A stretch of 38,747 bases of DNA. Origin: an uncultured Christensenellaceae bacterium (GTDB lineage Bacteria > Bacillota > Clostridia > Christensenellales > CALWSW01). The notes under the pieces are model-generated. The model was not told where the DNA came from and did not search any database. It saw only the letters and a list, made by a program, of their open reading frames with translations. The position numbers and the translations under genes were made by a program. Every line of letters begins with the position of its first letter. The stretch's first letter is position 1. The stretch is taken from NCBI GenBank assembly GCA_944384305.1, contig CALWSW010000004.1, forward strand, positions 1-38,747, in the 5' to 3' direction. Below are positions 7,915 through 16,484 of the stretch, piece by piece.

Positions 7915-9096
7915 GTGAAGCAAAAACAGAAGTTTTCTTACCGGCAGCTGGTCACACAGAGCGCCGACCCCACCGTTCCCGCCGTGCGCGCCGCCTGCGG
8001 CAGGCTCTCCGGCTGGGTGGGCATTGCCTGCAACCTGCTGCTGTGCGCCTGCAAACTCGTGGCCGGCACGCTCAGCGGCTCGGTCGCCGTTTCGGCCGAC
8101 GCCTTCAACAACCTTTCCGACGCTTCGGCCAGTGTGGTCAGCCTCATTGGCTTCAAGCTTTCCAGCCGCCCGGCCGACCGCGGCCATCCTTACGGCCACG
8201 GCCGCTACGAATACCTGGCCGGGCTGACCGTCGCCGTGCTGGTGGCGGCCATTGGCGTGGAGCTGTTTTTGAGCAGCTTCCGCAAGATCCTCGCCCCCAC
8301 CGAGGTGGAGTTCAGCCTGCTTACCGGGCTTATTTTGGCCGGTTCCATCCTTGTTAAATTGGGCATGATGCTCTTTAACCGGCGCATGGGGCGCTTCATC
8401 CACTCCCCGGCGCTGCTTGCCACCGCAGCCGACAGCCGCAACGACGCCATCTCTACCGCCGCCGTGCTGCTCTCTTCGCTCATTGCACAGTTCGCCGGAT
8501 GGGACCTGGACGGCTACATCGGCTTGGCTGTGGCGGCGTTCATTCTTGTGAGCAGCGTGGGGCTCATCAAAAAGGCGCTGGACCCCATGCTGGGCAGCGC
8601 CCCCGACCCGGAATTTGTGGAAAGCGTGCACCAACGGATCCTTTCGCACCCCGGCGTGTTGGGCGCGCACGACCTGCTGGTGCACGACTACGGCCCGGGA
8701 AGGCAATTCGCCAGTGTGCACATCGAGCTGCCGGCAAACAGCAGATTGAGGGACAGCCACGAGATCGCGGACGCGCTGGAGCGGGAGTTTGCGGCCGAGG
8801 GGCTCCATTTGATCGTGCACATGGACCCTATTGAGGAAAGCCCTGCGGGAAACGATCTTTATACCTGGCTCACCGAAGAGGTGCGCAAGGTCGACCCGGC
8901 GCTCACCATCCATGACCTGCGCGTGGTCAAGGGGTGCGCCCACACCGATCTGATCTTCGACTGCGCCGCGCCCGCCGGCCTTTCGATGACCGACGGGGAG
9001 ATCAAGGAGGGCATTGCTGCGCGCGTGGCAGCGGCGCACCCGGATTTTCGCTGCGGTATCACCGTCGACCGCGGGTTTGCGCCCGTCAACCGCTGA
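7915..9096 (+). CDS. Cation diffusion facilitator (metal exporter)
   Basis: Membrane antiporter of 393 aa that moves divalent metal out of the cell in exchange for protons. Six transmembrane segments occupy roughly residues 30-220 and a cytoplasmic metal-binding domain the rest. Metal-site residues are N65-x3-D69 in TM2 and D173-x3-D177 in TM5. This N-D-D-D set has been reported for Mn exporters (MntE type) and differs from the H/D set of zinc exporters. HPYGHGRYE follows TM2. The GTG at 7915 is preferred because AAAGGG lies 8-9 bp upstream. An in-frame GTG at 7876 lies inside the leader terminator and lacks a ribosome site. The leader suggests metal-dependent control. The metal remains open, since leader (Ni/Co-like) and site (Mn-like) disagree. 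Confidence 0.88.
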   Translation: MKQKQKFSYRQLVTQSADPTVPAVRAACGRLSGWVGIACNLLLCACKLVAGTLSGSVAVSADAFNNLSDASASVVSLIGFKLSSRPADRGHPYGHGRYEYLAGLTVAVLVAAIGVELFLSSFRKILAPTEVEFSLLTGLILAGSILVKLGMMLFNRRMGRFIHSPALLATAADSRNDAISTAAVLLSSLIAQFAGWDLDGYIGLAVAAFILVSSVGLIKKALDPMLGSAPDPEFVESVHQRILSHPGVLGAHDLLVHDYGPGRQFASVHIELPANSRLRDSHEIADALEREFAAEGLHLIVHMDPIEESPAGNDLYTWLTEEVRKVDPALTIHDLRVVKGCAHTDLIFDCAAPAGLSMTDGEIKEGIAARVAAAHPDFRCGITVDRGFAPVNR

Positions 9097-9101
9097 GGGT
9101 T

Positions 9102-9137
9102 CCCGGCGCTTTTTCGCCGGGGCGGGCGTGTTTGTTT
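9102..9137 (+). terminator. Probable terminator after the CDF gene
   Basis: Perfect 7-bp stem 9102-9108 / 9115-9121. The T-rich stretch comes only after a GCGGGCG spacer, so the terminator is weak or the hairpin has another role. Confidence 0.45.
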
Positions 9138-9167
9138 TAACCTTTCTTGTTCTATAAAAAACTACTC

Positions 9168-9196
9168 TTGGCGGGCCTTTCCTTGTGTGCTACAAT
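9168..9196 (+). promoter_or_regulatory. Promoter for degV
   Basis: TTGGCG (9168-9173) and TACAAT (9191-9196) with 17 bp between them, about 80 bp ahead of the degV start codon. Confidence 0.65.
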
Positions 9197-9276
9197 AATC
9201 GGGAACGGCAGCAGGCCTCCTCAACGCCCGTCTGTCGGGTCATGGTCGATTTTACTTTTACGGAGGTTTTGTATAG

Positions 9277-10164
9277 ATGTCCGATTTCATCCTCAGCTGC
9301 TGCTCCACTGCCGACATGAGCGAGCAGTTCTTTAAAGACCGCGGCATCAACGTGCTGCTCTTCAGCTACACCATGGACGGCGTGACCTACCCCGACGACT
9401 TTGGCCACTCCATCCCCTTCGACGAGTTTTACCGCCGCATTGCCGAGGGCGCGACCCCCACGACCTCGCAGGTCAACGTGGAAGAGTACCTGGAAAGCTT
9501 TACTCCTTACCTTAAAGAAGGGAAGGATATTTTGCATGTTACCCTTTCTTCGGGCATTTCCGGCACCTACAATTCGGCCTGCGTGGCTGCGCAGATGCTG
9601 GAAGAACAGTTCCCCGGCCGGCGGGTGGCGGTGGTGGATTCGCTGGGCGCGTCCTCGGGCTACGGGCTGCTGATGACCCTCGCCGCCGGCCTGCGCGACA
9701 GCGGCGCCAGCCTGGAGGAGACCGCGCAGTGGGTGATGGCCCACCGTTTGAATGTACATCACTGGTTCTTCTCTACCGACCTTTCGAGCTATGTGCGCGG
9801 CGGCCGCATCTCCCGCACGGCGGGCTTTGCCGGCAAGCTTTTAAACATCTGCCCCCTCCTCAATATGGACGACGAGGGCCATTTGATCCCCCGCACCAAG
9901 CTGCGCGGCAAGAAGAAGGCCATTGTAGAGATCGTCGAGCGCATGAAGGAGCACGCCGAGGGCGGGCTGAACTATTCCGGCAAGTGCTACATCTCGCAAT
10001 CGGCCTGCTATGAGGATGCCCGCAAGGTCGCAGACGAGGTCGAGGCAGCCTTCCCGAACCTCGACGGCAAGGTGGTCATCAACAGCATCGGCACCACCAT
10101 CGGTTCGCACACCGGCCCCGGCACGGTCGCGCTCTTCTTTGTAGGGGATGTACGGACGCATTGA
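9277..10164 (+). CDS. DegV family fatty-acid-binding protein
   Basis: Cytoplasmic protein of 295 aa that binds a single fatty acid. In Firmicutes, DegV/FakB-type proteins present fatty acids to the kinase FakA for phosphorylation and lipid synthesis. Family marks are an early STADMS, TPTTSQVN, the fatty-acid carboxylate loop SSGISGTYNSA at about 90, VVDSLGASSGYG, and SSYVRGGRISR. The ATG follows ACGGAGG. It has its own promoter and a likely terminator, so it is monocistronic. No fakA is present in the window. Assignment to the family is firm, while the fatty acid bound is not predictable. Confidence 0.92.
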   Translation: MSDFILSCCSTADMSEQFFKDRGINVLLFSYTMDGVTYPDDFGHSIPFDEFYRRIAEGATPTTSQVNVEEYLESFTPYLKEGKDILHVTLSSGISGTYNSACVAAQMLEEQFPGRRVAVVDSLGASSGYGLLMTLAAGLRDSGASLEETAQWVMAHRLNVHHWFFSTDLSSYVRGGRISRTAGFAGKLLNICPLLNMDDEGHLIPRTKLRGKKKAIVEIVERMKEHAEGGLNYSGKCYISQSACYEDARKVADEVEAAFPNLDGKVVINSIGTTIGSHTGPGTVALFFVGDVRTH

Positions 10165-10190
10165 ATTGGCGCCTTTCCTGCGGAGTTTTG

Positions 10191-10213
10191 CCGCGTTGCC
10201 TGGCGCGGTTTTT
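10191..10213 (+). terminator. Terminator after degV
   Basis: Stem CCGCG (10191-10195) / CGCGG (10204-10208) followed by TTTTT (10209-10213), 27 bp past the degV stop. Confidence 0.6.
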
Positions 10214-10263
10214 AGAAGATGACCCATCGGCAGGCAGCGCGGGGCAAAAGCCCTTGGAGAACC

Positions 10264-10323
10264 GTTGCAAAACAGACGCGCGGGACCTCGGTTTTCAGAA
10301 CAACGGCGGCTTTAAAAATTATT
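10264..10323. repeat. Interspersed repeat B, copy 2
   Basis: Gap-free partner of 1321-1380, identical over its first 16 bases and clearly similar beyond. It lies between the degV terminator and the start of the membrane-protein gene. Confidence 0.6.
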
Positions 10324-10384
10324 TGACGGGTGCGGCGGCCCTGCGGCCCCGCGCCCTTTTGCGCCCTGTGGAAAGGAGCACGAT

Positions 10385-11008
10385 TTGCCCCACGTGACCC
10401 CGGCAAGAAAAATGGCGTTCTGCGGGATGCTGTGCGCGCTTGGCGTACTGCTTTTGCTGTTGGGCGGCGTTTTGGCTGTTTTGAGCTATGCGGCTCCTGT
10501 TTTTTGCGGGCTGCTGGTGCTTTGCGCGTTGGAGCGCTGCGGCAGGGTTTACGCCTGGAGCCTGTATGGCGCAACGGCGCTGCTCGGAATTTTGCTCTGT
10601 GTGCAAAGGGAGGGAGCGTTGTTCTTTGCGGTTTTTGCGGGGTATTACCCCATGTTTCGCCGCTTTTTGGAAGGGCGGGTGCGCGCAAAGCCGCTGCGGC
10701 TGCTGTTGGGGCTGCTGCTTTTTAACGGGGCGCTTTTGGCTATTTCGCTGCTGATGACGCTGGCCTTTTTTGGCGGGAGCAGCCTGTTGGCCGAAGCGCC
10801 GGTGTTTTTGGCGCTGTACGCGCTGCTTTTCAACCTGCTGTTTTTTGTGTACGATCTGCTGCTCGGCAGGCTGGCAACGGTGTTTGCCGGCCCTGTCCGC
10901 CTGCGTTTTATTAAAAAGGAAAAAGGGAACGGCACGCGCCCTGCCCCGCCTTCCCATTTCAAAGGGCAAAGCAGCCCTGCGCCGCAAACGAAAGACCGAA
11001 CGGAGTAA
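10385..11008 (+). CDS. Hypothetical membrane protein
   Basis: A 207-aa protein I do not recognise by name. About five hydrophobic segments are visible (roughly residues 10-35, 36-50, 58-75, 100-130 and 138-165). A basic, Pro-rich tail (RFIKKEKGNGTRPAPP) probably faces the cytoplasm. The overall look is of small ECF-type substrate-binding or DUF membrane proteins, but no motif decides it. The start is taken as TTG at 10385 because AAGGAG ends six bases upstream. A GTG at 10394 and an ATG at 10412 are alternatives. It ends 9 bp before the rRNA methyltransferase gene, so the two are probably co-transcribed. Confidence 0.7.
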   Translation: MPHVTPARKMAFCGMLCALGVLLLLLGGVLAVLSYAAPVFCGLLVLCALERCGRVYAWSLYGATALLGILLCVQREGALFFAVFAGYYPMFRRFLEGRVRAKPLRLLLGLLLFNGALLAISLLMTLAFFGGSSLLAEAPVFLALYALLFNLLFFVYDLLLGRLATVFAGPVRLRFIKKEKGNGTRPAPPSHFKGQSSPAPQTKDRTE

Positions 11009-11017
11009 ACAAACGCC

Positions 11018-12247
11018 ATGGAACGAAACCTTCCCCGCCTCCACGTAACCGAAAAGGCTGAACGCGCCCTAAAAAGCGGCCACCCCTGGGTGTTTGCCGA
11101 CGAAGTGACCGCCAAGGAAGGCGATCTGGCAAACGGCTGCCTGGCCGACGTGTTTTCGCGAAAAGACCGCTTTTTGGGCACGGGCTTTTACAACGAACAC
11201 TCCAAGATCCGCCTGCGGGTGATCTCTGCGAACGCCAACGACCGCTTCGACGAGGCCTTCTTTGAGCGCCGGCTGCGCTATGCTTTGGCCTACCGTTATA
11301 CCGTCATGGGTGAAACGGACTTTCGGTGCTGCCGGCTGATCTTCGGCGAGGCCGACCATTTTCCCGGCTTGACCGTCGACCGCTTTGAGGACGTGTTGGT
11401 GGCGCAGGTGCTGTGCCTGGGGGTGGAGCAGCGCAAAGAGATGCTCTTTTCGCTGCTCGTGAGGATTCTAAAGGAGGATTACGGTGTGGCCGTGCGCGCC
11501 ATTTACGAGCGCAACGACCTCGCCTTGCGTCAAAAAGAAGGGCTGACAGAAGGCAAGGGCTTTTTTGAGCTGCCCGGGCTTACCAGCGACCCGACCGGGC
11601 TTGCGCGCATCTGCGAGAACGGCGTGTGGTACGATGTGGACTACGTGAACGGCCAGAAGACAGGGTTCTTTTTGGATCAAAAATACAACAGGCTGGCGGC
11701 GGCAAAGCTCGCGCGCGGCAAAAAGGTGCTGGACTGCTTTACCCACACCGGGGCCTTTGCTTTAAACGCCGCCAAGGCCGGCGCCGCCGGGGTGACGGCG
11801 GTGGATATTTCGGCCGAAGCCATAGAAATGACCCGCCATAACGCCGCCCTCAACGGCCTGGAGGGGCGGATGCAGTTCGTGTGCCGCAACGTGTTCGACC
11901 TGCTCACCGAGCTGGCCGAGAGCAAGAGCCACCCCTATGACTTCATCATCCTCGACCCGCCGGCCTTTACCAAGAGCAGCGCCACCGTCAAAAACGCCGA
12001 GCGCGGCTACCGCGACATCAACTTGCGGGCCATGCGCGCCCTGCCGCGGGGCGGGTATTTGGCCACCTGCTCCTGCTCGCACTTTATGACCGACGAGCTC
12101 TTTTGCAAAATGCTCGTTCGCGCTGCGCGCGACGCCGCGGTGTCTTTGAGGCAGATCGAGGCCCGGCAGCAGGCCCCCGACCACCCCGTTTTGTGGAACG
12201 TGCCCGAGACCGATTATTTGAAGTTCTACCTGTTTCAGGTGGTGTAA
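11018..12247 (+). CDS. rlmI: Class I SAM-dependent rRNA (cytosine-C5) methyltransferase, RlmI-like
   Basis: Predicted to methylate a cytosine in 23S rRNA (E. coli RlmI makes m5C1962). The 409-aa protein begins with a PUA-type RNA-binding domain (LKSGHPWVFADEV, residues 18-30), followed by an RlmI-like middle domain and a Rossmann methyltransferase. SAM motif I is LDCFTHTGAFALNAA (238-252), motif II contact AVDIS (261-265), motif IV ILDPPAFTKSS (311-321), and the catalytic cysteines lie in ATCSCSH (349-355). The length is typical. It is tightly coupled to the upstream membrane-protein gene and followed by a terminator. Family certain; the exact base modified is inferred by homology. Confidence 0.88.
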   Translation: MERNLPRLHVTEKAERALKSGHPWVFADEVTAKEGDLANGCLADVFSRKDRFLGTGFYNEHSKIRLRVISANANDRFDEAFFERRLRYALAYRYTVMGETDFRCCRLIFGEADHFPGLTVDRFEDVLVAQVLCLGVEQRKEMLFSLLVRILKEDYGVAVRAIYERNDLALRQKEGLTEGKGFFELPGLTSDPTGLARICENGVWYDVDYVNGQKTGFFLDQKYNRLAAAKLARGKKVLDCFTHTGAFALNAAKAGAAGVTAVDISAEAIEMTRHNAALNGLEGRMQFVCRNVFDLLTELAESKSHPYDFIILDPPAFTKSSATVKNAERGYRDINLRAMRALPRGGYLATCSCSHFMTDELFCKMLVRAARDAAVSLRQIEARQQAPDHPVLWNVPETDYLKFYLFQVV

Positions 12248-12272
12248 GGGGGCTTGCCAAAGAACAGGCTTT

Positions 12273-12306
12273 CGCCGCGCCGTGAGCAAACAGCGCGGCG
12301 CTTTTG
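12273..12306 (+). terminator. Terminator after the RlmI-like gene
   Basis: Perfect 8-bp stem 12273-12280 / 12293-12300 followed by CTTTTG. Confidence 0.65.
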
Positions 12307-12378
12307 TCGTTTGGCAGAAAAGGCGCCGGCGCGGCGGGCGGGGCCAACACCCGGCTTTTGCCGGCCGCGCGCCTGTGC

Positions 12379-12384
12379 TATAAT
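12379..12384 (+). promoter_or_regulatory. -10 box for the prmA-rsmE-mtaB operon
   Basis: A perfect TATAAT 55 bp ahead of the prmA start codon. The -35 is poor (CTTTTG at 12355-12360, 18 bp upstream). A small CCGGC/GCCGG hairpin lies between the box and the ribosome site. Confidence 0.5.
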
Positions 12385-12438
12385 AAAAACACACAAGATC
12401 CCCGGCAAAAGCGCCGGGAACAGAAAGGATCAGAGCGC

Positions 12439-13389
12439 ATGGAATGGGCGGAAGTTTCGGTCGCCACGACCACCTGCGGCAGCGATGCCGTGAGCGAGCT
12501 TTTGCTGCAGCACGGCAGCACGGGCGTGGCCATTGAAGACAAGAACGATCTGTTGGAGCACGACCAGTCGGCCGACTGGGACTATATCGACGACGCCGTG
12601 TACGAGCGTTATGGCGAGGACGTGCTGGTCAAGGGATATTACCCCAAGGACGGGCGCCTGGCCGACACCCTGGCCGCCCTGCGCGCTGAGCTCGCCCAAT
12701 TAAAGGAGCAAAGCGCAGGCTGGGCGGGCTTTGACCCCGGCAAGCTCACCCTGGCGGTAGCGCAGCTGCGGGAAGAGGACTGGGCCAACGAATGGCGCAA
12801 GTACTACAAGCCTACCAGGGTGTCGGAGCGCATCGTGGTGGTGCCCACCTGGGAAAAGTATCAGCCAAAGGCAGGCGACGTGGTGCTGACCATGGACCCC
12901 GGCATGGCCTTTGGCACCGGCACGCACGAGACCACCCGAATGTGCCTGCAGCTTGCCGATGAAGAGGTAAAGGCGGGCGATCAGGTCATCGACGTGGGTT
13001 GCGGCACGGCCATTTTGGGCATTGCCGCCGCCAAGCTGGGGGCCAAAGACGTGTTGGCCATCGACCGCGATCCCGTGGCCGTGCGCTCGGCCGCGGCCAA
13101 TATCGCCCTGAACGGGGTAGGGGATTGCGTGCGCGCCGTGGAGGGCGATTTGCTCACAGGCCAAGCTCCCCGGCAGGCCGACGTGGTGTTCGTGAACATC
13201 ATTGCCGACGTCATCATCGGCCTGCTGCCCGGGCTCAAGGCCTTTGTGCGGCCGGGCGGCAAGGTGCTGCTTTCGGGCATCATTAAAGAGCGCTTGCAGG
13301 ACGTGCTGAGCGCTGCGGGATCGGCGGGCTACGCCGTGGAGCGCACCCTTGCCCAGGGCGAGTGGACGGCGGTCTGCTGCCGCCGCTGA
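12439..13389 (+). CDS. prmA: Ribosomal protein L11 methyltransferase
   Basis: Cytoplasmic enzyme, 316 aa, that methylates ribosomal protein L11 using SAM. The N-terminal substrate-binding domain (residues 1-110) starts MEWAEVSVATT. The family signature MDPGMAFGTGTHETT spans 152-166, and the SAM motif VIDVGCGTAILGIAAAKLG begins at about 183. The segment VNIIADVI (usually ANI) is the post-I motif near the active site. The ATG at 12439 follows AAAGGA; an upstream in-frame extension has no ribosome site. It is the first of three genes (prmA, rsmE, mtaB), an order common in Firmicutes, with rsmE starting 22 bp after its stop. Confidence 0.93.
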   Translation: MEWAEVSVATTTCGSDAVSELLLQHGSTGVAIEDKNDLLEHDQSADWDYIDDAVYERYGEDVLVKGYYPKDGRLADTLAALRAELAQLKEQSAGWAGFDPGKLTLAVAQLREEDWANEWRKYYKPTRVSERIVVVPTWEKYQPKAGDVVLTMDPGMAFGTGTHETTRMCLQLADEEVKAGDQVIDVGCGTAILGIAAAKLGAKDVLAIDRDPVAVRSAAANIALNGVGDCVRAVEGDLLTGQAPRQADVVFVNIIADVIIGLLPGLKAFVRPGGKVLLSGIIKERLQDVLSAAGSAGYAVERTLAQGEWTAVCCRR

Positions 13390-13411
13390 GGCAGAAAAAC
13401 GAGGAAACTAC

Positions 13412-14176
13412 ATGCATCGCTTTTACATCGACCCCGAAAGTATCGAGGGGAACTGCGTGAAGATCGGCGGGACGGACGCCGGGCACATCGCCCGGGTGCT
13501 GCGCCTCAAGCCGGGCGACGAGATCGCTTTGTGCGACGGCCAAAGCAACGAGTGGACCGCCCGTATTTTAGACGTGGGCAAAAAAAACGTGGCTGCCGAA
13601 CTGCTCAGCTGCCGCCGGCTTTTGACCGAGCCCGCGACCCGGCTGACCCTGTATCAGGGCATTCAAAAGGCCGGCAAGTTCGAGGTGGTGCTGCAAAAAG
13701 GGGTGGAATTGGGCGTCGCCCGCTTCGTGCCCTTTGACTGCCGCCGCGCTGTGGCCGCACCCTGGAAGGCGAAGGACGCCAAGGCTGAGCGCTACGCCCG
13801 CGTGGCGTACGAGGCCGCCAAGCAGTGCGGCCGGGGCGCGTTGCCCGCGGTGGACCCCCCTATTTCGTTTGAGACGCTCGTAAAGCGGGTGAAGGAACAC
13901 GAGTGCTCTGTGCTCTTTTGGGAAGAGGAGCGCGCGCAGTCTTTGCGCGCGCTCCTCGGCGGAAAGTCTGCGCCCAACGACCTTGCCCTGATCATTGGGC
14001 CGGAGGGGGGCATCGATCCCGAAGAGGCCGAGACCCTGCGCGTGGCCGGGGCACAGTGCGTCACCCTGGGCCCCCGCATTTTGCGCACCGAGACCGCCGG
14101 CCCCGTGGCGGCGGCCCTGGCGCTTTATGAGTTGGGGCAGATGGAGTACCCCAAAGAAGGGGGAACCGGGGCATGA
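13412..14176 (+). CDS. rsmE: 16S rRNA (uracil-1498-N3) methyltransferase
   Basis: SPOUT-family enzyme of 254 aa that makes m3U1498 in 16S rRNA. An N-terminal PUA-like domain (MHRFYIDPES... GHIARVLRLKPGDEI) is followed by the knotted SAM-binding domain. That domain carries the signatures IIGPEGGIDPEEAE and LGPRILRTETA near the C-terminus. The ATG at 13412 follows GAGGAAA. Its stop overlaps the mtaB start by four bases (ATGA), which implies translational coupling. Length and motifs are ordinary. Confidence 0.94.
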   Translation: MHRFYIDPESIEGNCVKIGGTDAGHIARVLRLKPGDEIALCDGQSNEWTARILDVGKKNVAAELLSCRRLLTEPATRLTLYQGIQKAGKFEVVLQKGVELGVARFVPFDCRRAVAAPWKAKDAKAERYARVAYEAAKQCGRGALPAVDPPISFETLVKRVKEHECSVLFWEEERAQSLRALLGGKSAPNDLALIIGPEGGIDPEEAETLRVAGAQCVTLGPRILRTETAGPVAAALALYELGQMEYPKEGGTGA

Positions 14177-15468
14177 AGGCGGCCTTTTACACGCTGGGCT
14201 GCAAGGTCAACCAGTACGATACCCAAACCATGCAGGCCCTGTTTTTAAAAGCGGGGCACGAGCTGGTGCCCTTTGGGCAGGAAGCCGACGTTACGGTGGT
14301 GAACACCTGCACCGTTACTGCCACGGGCGACAAAAAGTCCCGGCAGATGATCAGCCGCGCCCGCGCTGCCTCCCCCAACGGCGTGGTGGTGGTGGCGGGC
14401 TGCTACGCCCAGACCGCGCCGCAGGCCGTGTTGGACCTGCCGGGCGTGTACGTGGCTTTGGGCAACCAGAACCGCGGCGCGGTGGTCTCGCTCGCGGAAA
14501 GGGCTTTTTACGGGCGGGAAAAGATCGACGCTGTGAGCGATATTTTTGCGGCGCGCGAGTTTGAAGAGCTGCCCGCCCAGCCCGAGGAAAAGACCCGCGC
14601 CACCTTGAAGATCCAGGACGGCTGCAACCGTTTTTGCAGCTACTGCGCCATTCCCTACGCGCGCGGCCCGGTGCGCAGCCGCAGCCTGGAAAACGTTGTA
14701 AAAGAGGTAGAGCGCCTGTGCGGCCTGGGCTACCGCGAGTTCGTGCTCACCGGCATCCATCTCGCTTCCTACGGGGTAGACTGCGGCCATACGCTGCTCG
14801 ACGCCATCCGCGCCGTCAGCGCTTTGCCGGGTGTGCGCCGGGTGCGCCTGGGCTCGCTCGAGCCGCACATCCTCACGCGGGAATTCTGCGCGGAAGCCGC
14901 AAAAAATCCCAAGCTCTGCCGGCAGTTCCACGTTTCGCTCCAAAGCGGCTGCGGCACGGTGCTTTCCCGCATGAACCGCCGCTACACCCCGGAAGAATAC
15001 GAGGCCGGCGTGGCGCTTTGCCGCGAAGCCATGCCCGAGGCTGCCATTACCACGGATGTGATCGCCGGCTTCCCCCAGGAGACCGGGGACGAGCACGAGG
15101 AGACCAAGGCCTTTTTGCGCCGGGTAGGGTTTGCCCGGCTGCACGTTTTTCCCTATTCCCGGCGGGAGGGCACGCGGGCGGCTGCCCTGCCCGACCTGCC
15201 CAAGGCCGTAAAAGAGGCGCGCGCCAAAGAGCTGATCGCCCTGGGAAAGGAAATGACGGCCGAGTACCTGAACGCCGCGCTGGGCAGTGTGCAGGAAGTG
15301 CTCTTTGAAGAGCCCGACGGGCAGGGCCGCATGTGCGGCTACACCGGCACCTACATCCACACCGCCGTTGAGGCAGAAAGAGTGCGGCAAGGCGATATTC
15401 TGCCGGTAAAGCTCGTGCGCCGCGAGGGCGAGACCGTTGTGGGCATCCCCGTTGGCAGCGCGCTGTAA
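14173..15468 (+). CDS. mtaB: tRNA t6A37 methylthiotransferase
   Basis: Radical-SAM enzyme of 431 aa that converts t6A to ms2t6A at position 37 of tRNAs reading ANN codons. The N-terminal methylthiotransferase domain holds three cluster cysteines, C10 (LGCKVNQYD), C46 (NTCTVT) and C77 (AGCYAQ). The radical-SAM cluster is C151-x3-C155-x2-C158 (CNRFCSYC). A TRAM RNA-binding domain closes the protein (about 365-431). LGCKVNQYDTQ is typical of MtaB rather than MiaB or RimO. It overlaps rsmE by four bases and ends the operon. Confidence 0.94.
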   Translation: MKAAFYTLGCKVNQYDTQTMQALFLKAGHELVPFGQEADVTVVNTCTVTATGDKKSRQMISRARAASPNGVVVVAGCYAQTAPQAVLDLPGVYVALGNQNRGAVVSLAERAFYGREKIDAVSDIFAAREFEELPAQPEEKTRATLKIQDGCNRFCSYCAIPYARGPVRSRSLENVVKEVERLCGLGYREFVLTGIHLASYGVDCGHTLLDAIRAVSALPGVRRVRLGSLEPHILTREFCAEAAKNPKLCRQFHVSLQSGCGTVLSRMNRRYTPEEYEAGVALCREAMPEAAITTDVIAGFPQETGDEHEETKAFLRRVGFARLHVFPYSRREGTRAAALPDLPKAVKEARAKELIALGKEMTAEYLNAALGSVQEVLFEEPDGQGRMCGYTGTYIHTAVEAERVRQGDILPVKLVRREGETVVGIPVGSAL

Positions 15469-15561
15469 AGTGGGTATTTTCCGGCGGAAAGCAAAAAGCA
15501 AAAGAACAGGCGCTGTCTGCCGGTAAAATATTTAGGTTTTTTGGAAAGGAGGAAAGAACTT

Positions 15562-15894
15562 ATGGACTGCATTTTCTGCAAGATTGCAAACGGCGAGATC
15601 CCTTCGGCCAAAGTGTACGAAGACGAGCTTTGTCTGGCGTTTAAAGACATTGAGCCTGCGGCTCCCGTGCACATTCTGGTGGTGCCTAAGGCGCACTGCG
15701 CTTCGGTGCTGGAGGCCGATGAGGCGGTGCTCGGGCATCTGATGGCCGTGGCGGCCAAGGTCGCCAGGGAAAACGGCGTGGCCGAAGCAGGCTTCCGCTG
15801 CGTGGTCAACACCGGCGCCGACGGCGGCCAGAGCGTGCCTCACCTGCACGTTCACGTGCTGGGCGGCCGGTCGCTGGCTTGGCCTCCCGGCTGA
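15562..15894 (+). CDS. HIT family nucleotide hydrolase (HinT-like)
   Basis: Small cytoplasmic protein, 110 aa, of the histidine-triad superfamily. Members split AMP from phosphoramidates and acyl-adenylates. The start MDCIFCKIANGEIPS and the C-terminal triad PHLHVHVLGG with the nucleophilic His are both present. The length matches HinT. The ATG at 15562 follows GGAAAGGAGG; an in-frame TTG at 15541 lies inside that ribosome site and is rejected. It is about 90 bp after mtaB with a possible TAAAAT -10 between, so it may be read on its own. It is followed by the repeat island. Confidence 0.92.
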   Translation: MDCIFCKIANGEIPSAKVYEDELCLAFKDIEPAAPVHILVVPKAHCASVLEADEAVLGHLMAVAAKVARENGVAEAGFRCVVNTGADGGQSVPHLHVHVLGGRSLAWPPG

Positions 15895-15913
15895 TGCTCC
15901 TGGGCCGGAACAG

Positions 15914-16262
15914 AGAAAGGGCCCCTGCACCGTTTGCTGGCCGGAAGACTGCCTCAAAACCCAACCCGCAAGCCACCCCAAAACCCACCCCACATATTCT
16001 CGCTGCGCTCGAATAAGCGGGGACCCCGGGTGGAGTTCTCAGTTTTGTAGGTGCAAGCTCAAACCGGGGGCCCCGGGCGTGGTATTTAGCTTTGTTATGC
16101 CAACTCCATCGCTGGGCCCCCGGGTACTCACCCCAAACTTCCTCGCTGCGCTTGGAAGTTCGAGGACCCCGGGCGGGCTTCTTCGCTTGGTTTGTGCAAA
16201 GCAGGGCCGGCCAAGCGAACGGTGAAAAGCTCACAAAATAGGCGGCAGCCCCTTTGGGCTGC
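15914..16262. repeat. Interspersed repeat A, copy 2 (longer)
   Basis: This contains the same modules as the copy at 1441-1702. A hairpin pairs 15988-15999 with 16011-16022 (one mismatch), carries the loop TCGCTGCGCT, and is followed by ACCCCGGG. A second has the same loop but a different stem (AACTTCC 16136-16142 / GGAAGTT 16154-16160). A third is a 9-bp stem, TTCGCTTGG 16182-16190 / CCAAGCGAA 16211-16219. The block CCAAGCGAACGGTG (16211-16224) is shared with both other copies. A final GCAGCCC/GGGCTGC hairpin replaces the terminal one of copy 1. The rest of this 590-bp gap, 16263-16375, shows nothing I can name. Confidence 0.7.
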
Positions 16263-16375
16263 GTGTTGCCGGAAAGGGCGCCTGCGCGGGCGGGCAAGTG
16301 GAGGGTGCTGTTTTGTGCCGGGGGAAGGGGAAAAAGCCGGGGCACATTCCCTTTCTTTGGGGGCGCAGAAAACCG

Positions 16376-16404
16376 TTGACTTGCCCCCTGCCATGAAGTA
16401 TAAT
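16376..16404 (+). promoter_or_regulatory. rpsU: rpsU promoter
   Basis: TTGACT (16376-16381) and TATAAT (16399-16404), 17 bp apart, about 80 bp ahead of rpsU. Close to the housekeeping consensus, as expected for a ribosomal gene. Confidence 0.85.
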
Positions 16405-16484
16405 TACACATGGTCCAGCAGCAACCTTTGCTGCCGTGCTTTGCATGCGATGTCAGCATAAAACCGGAGGGGGTGAAATAGAGC

